Part shown: positions 6,401-6,925 of the stretch, in pieces
Position numbering within the stretch: the stretch's first letter is position 1
How the letters are laid out: every line of letters starts with the position of its first letter
NCBI GenBank assembly: GCA_025353235.1
Contig: JANXQZ010000975.1
Span: 1 to 6,925 of the forward strand
Direction: 5' to 3'
Source: Bryobacterales bacterium
GTDB taxonomy: Bacteria > Acidobacteriota > Terriglobia > Bryobacterales > Bryobacteraceae
Length of the DNA stretch: 6,925 bases
The notes under the pieces: generated by a model
The model's database searches: none
What the model was told of the DNA's origin: nothing
What the model saw: the letters and a program-made list of their open reading frames with translations, nothing else
Program-made: the position numbers and the translations under genes

Positions 6401-6925
6401 CGAGCGGACTGGTGCTGCTGCTGCCGCACGGGTACGAGGGACAGGGTCCGGAGCACTCCAGCGGGAGAATGGAACGCTTCCTGCAACTGTGTGCGGAAAA
6501 CAATATGCAAGTGGTGAACGCGACCACGCCCGCGCAATATTTCCATCTGCTGCGTCGGCAGATGTTTGGTGGGCCGGATCGAAGGGGCGTTCGCAAGCCG
6601 CTGATCGTGTTTACGCCCAAGCGCATGCTGCGGCATCATAAGGCGGTCTCTACCATTCAGGAGTTGATGACCGGCGGTTTCCGCGAGGTAATTTGGGACT
6701 CTGCCAACCTTGACCCGGATAAGGTGAATCGGGTGGTGCTCTGCTCCGGGCAAGTGTATTACGATCTGGCTCAGGCGAGGGAGGAGCGCAAATCCGGCAG
6801 CGTGGCAATCTTGCGGTTAGAACAAATTTATCCGTTCCCGGCGGAAGAGGTGGAAGAGGCTTTGTCGGCATATCCGGCCAACGCCGAAGTGATTTGGGCG
6901 CAAGAAGAGCCGAGGAATATGGGTG
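3493..6925 (+). CDS. kgd: Fused E2-E1 2-oxoglutarate dehydrogenase/decarboxylase (Kgd/OdhA type), C-terminus outside window
   Basis: Thiamine-diphosphate enzyme that decarboxylates 2-oxoglutarate in the TCA cycle, with an attached E2 succinyltransferase-like domain. Actinobacterial homologues (Mycobacterium Kgd, Corynebacterium OdhA) have this order and lack their own lipoyl domain. The frame is open for 1144 codons; the family is about 1,230 long, so roughly 80-90 residues are missing. Residues 1-35 form the N-terminal helix (INSWFEDEL, 11-19), then a short linker to about 66. The E2 catalytic domain is about 67-315: LRGAAARIAENMTASLSIPT, SLTNPGTVGTIASVPRLMPG (219-238) and DHRVIQGAESG (278-288). 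The E1 part runs from about 340: MAHRGRLN (His518), NPSHLEAV (His583), HGDAAFAGQG (616-625), ThDP/Mg motif NGDDPEA (683-689), RRHGHNE (716-722) and the transketolase-like pyrimidine domain from about 850 (GQDSGRGTFSQRH, 874-886). An in-frame TGA at 3472 and no intervening ATG fix the start at 3493. No lpd or separate lipoyl-E2 gene is in view. Confidence 0.97.
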   Translation, partial: MPESSTPNIGINSWFEDELQEQHLHDQRAVDESRKTEKSNGTVMVTTPPVSSAVSVPAHNAVAGEQLVPLRGAAARIAENMTASLSIPTATSQRVLAVKVIDENRRILNEHRAMLGKSKISYTHMIAWAIVKALKTNPSLNNAYAAMDGEGLRVVRSQINIGVAVDVAGKDGTRSLKVPNVKNADALTFEHFLEAFDDVVGRARKNKLIIADFEGTTISLTNPGTVGTIASVPRLMPGQGAIIATGSIDYPAEYQGVNEEFRSMIGLSKVMTVTCTYDHRVIQGAESGMFLARLQELLQGADSFYEEIFSDLRVPHRPLHLVKERPAGIAAARPSNGEDIAKQAAVIQLIHAFRVRGHLDADVNPLNLERPSHPELDPDSYGLTIWDLDHEFFIGPLKLADPEKKFASLRQILETARQTYCGKIGAEYMHIQTPDEKSWLQERMEPSRNQAPLETEVRLRALDRVIEAEEFEHFLQTRFIGQKRFSLEGAESAVTILDEILERAANTTVVEAVIGMAHRGRLNILANIVGKSMVQVFSEFEGIVDPFSAQGSGDVKYHLGASGVHKSSKGRDIAVSVAFNPSHLEAVGPVVEGIVRPKQDRMGDFARERVLPILIHGDAAFAGQGVVAETLNLSQLDGYTTGGTIHLVINNQIGFTTNPFDSRSSAYSTDVARMVQAPIFHVNGDDPEACLRVARMAYDFRQRFKKDVVIDMVCYRRHGHNETDDPSYTQPIMYAKIRQLPSVAAQYAERLVKEKLLENGEALVLHKAVSGRLNEIYDRSKTQSERFEVGDLSAVSKESIEQPRPNTAVDRGLVERIVTGITTFPEGFVLHPKLKSLIAKRKEALQGVPIDWAMGETLAFGSLVLEGTPVRLSGQDSGRGTFSQRHLEYFNYESGRRYIPLQHLAVRQAPFNVFDSSLSEFAVMGFEFGYSVADPLTLVIWEAQFGDFANGAQIMIDQFISSAESKWGQPSGLVLLLPHGYEGQGPEHSSGRMERFLQLCAENNMQVVNATTPAQYFHLLRRQMFGGPDRRGVRKPLIVFTPKRMLRHHKAVSTIQELMTGGFREVIWDSANLDPDKVNRVVLCSGQVYYDLAQAREERKSGSVAILRLEQIYPFPAEEVEEALSAYPANAEVIWAQEEPRNMG

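Noticed and set aside
4948..6871. Several minus-strand open frames opposite the E1 part of the dehydrogenase
   Set aside because: They are shadows of a strongly conserved coding region and have no motifs of their own.
1..6925. Functional link between the Ser/Thr kinase and the dehydrogenase, by analogy with kinase/GarA control of mycobacterial Kgd
   Set aside because: The genes are separated by two others on different strands, and no FHA (GarA/OdhI-like) gene is in the window. Proximity alone does not support it.
1..6925. Mobile elements, CRISPR arrays, tRNA or rRNA genes, riboswitches
   Set aside because: No transposase or integrase frame, regular repeat-spacer pattern or RNA gene signature was seen. 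Four genes account for almost all of the sequence.

Overview
The window most resembles a chromosomal segment from an acidobacterium of the Solibacter/Bryobacter kind. This is inferred from three things seen here: a TIGR02999-type (Sigma70_ECF) sigma factor next to a Hanks-type Ser/Thr kinase with a C-terminal formylglycine-generating-enzyme (FGE/SUMF1) domain; a secreted protein with a C-terminal 'LNGvYmFtl...GrFqaDGNGtft...C.GT' domain of a type I recall as common in soil acidobacteria; and a fused E2-E1 2-oxoglutarate dehydrogenase/decarboxylase. Taxonomy was not tested by any search.

Layout. Four protein-coding genes fill the window, and no gene-free stretch exceeds 135 bases. (1) Positions 1-1863, minus strand: a membrane-anchored Ser/Thr kinase, with its C-terminus cut off by the window start. 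(2) Positions 1919-2455, plus strand: an ECF sigma factor with a TTG start, divergent from the kinase across 55 bp. (3) Positions 2461-3357, minus strand: a secreted protein of unknown function, converging on the sigma gene with only 5 bp between the stop codons. An 8-bp inverted repeat sits at that junction. (4) Positions 3493-6925, plus strand: a kgd/odhA-type fused 2-oxoglutarate dehydrogenase, with its C-terminus cut off by the window end. It is divergent from gene 3 across 135 bp that contain a small perfect hairpin and a candidate extended -10 promoter.

How the genes may work together. The kinase and sigma factor are plausibly one signalling unit: an extracytoplasmic PEGA-like/FGE-like region reporting through a cytoplasmic kinase, with a neighbouring ECF sigma as output. 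There is no anti-sigma gene in the window. The fused dehydrogenase is a TCA-cycle enzyme and is not obviously linked to the other genes. No RNA gene, mobile element, CRISPR array or origin was seen. I found no clearly undescribed system. The items most worth a second look are the divergent FGE-kinase/ECF pair, the truncated FGE-like C-terminus, and the actinobacterial-type E2-E1 fusion with its altered E2 motif.
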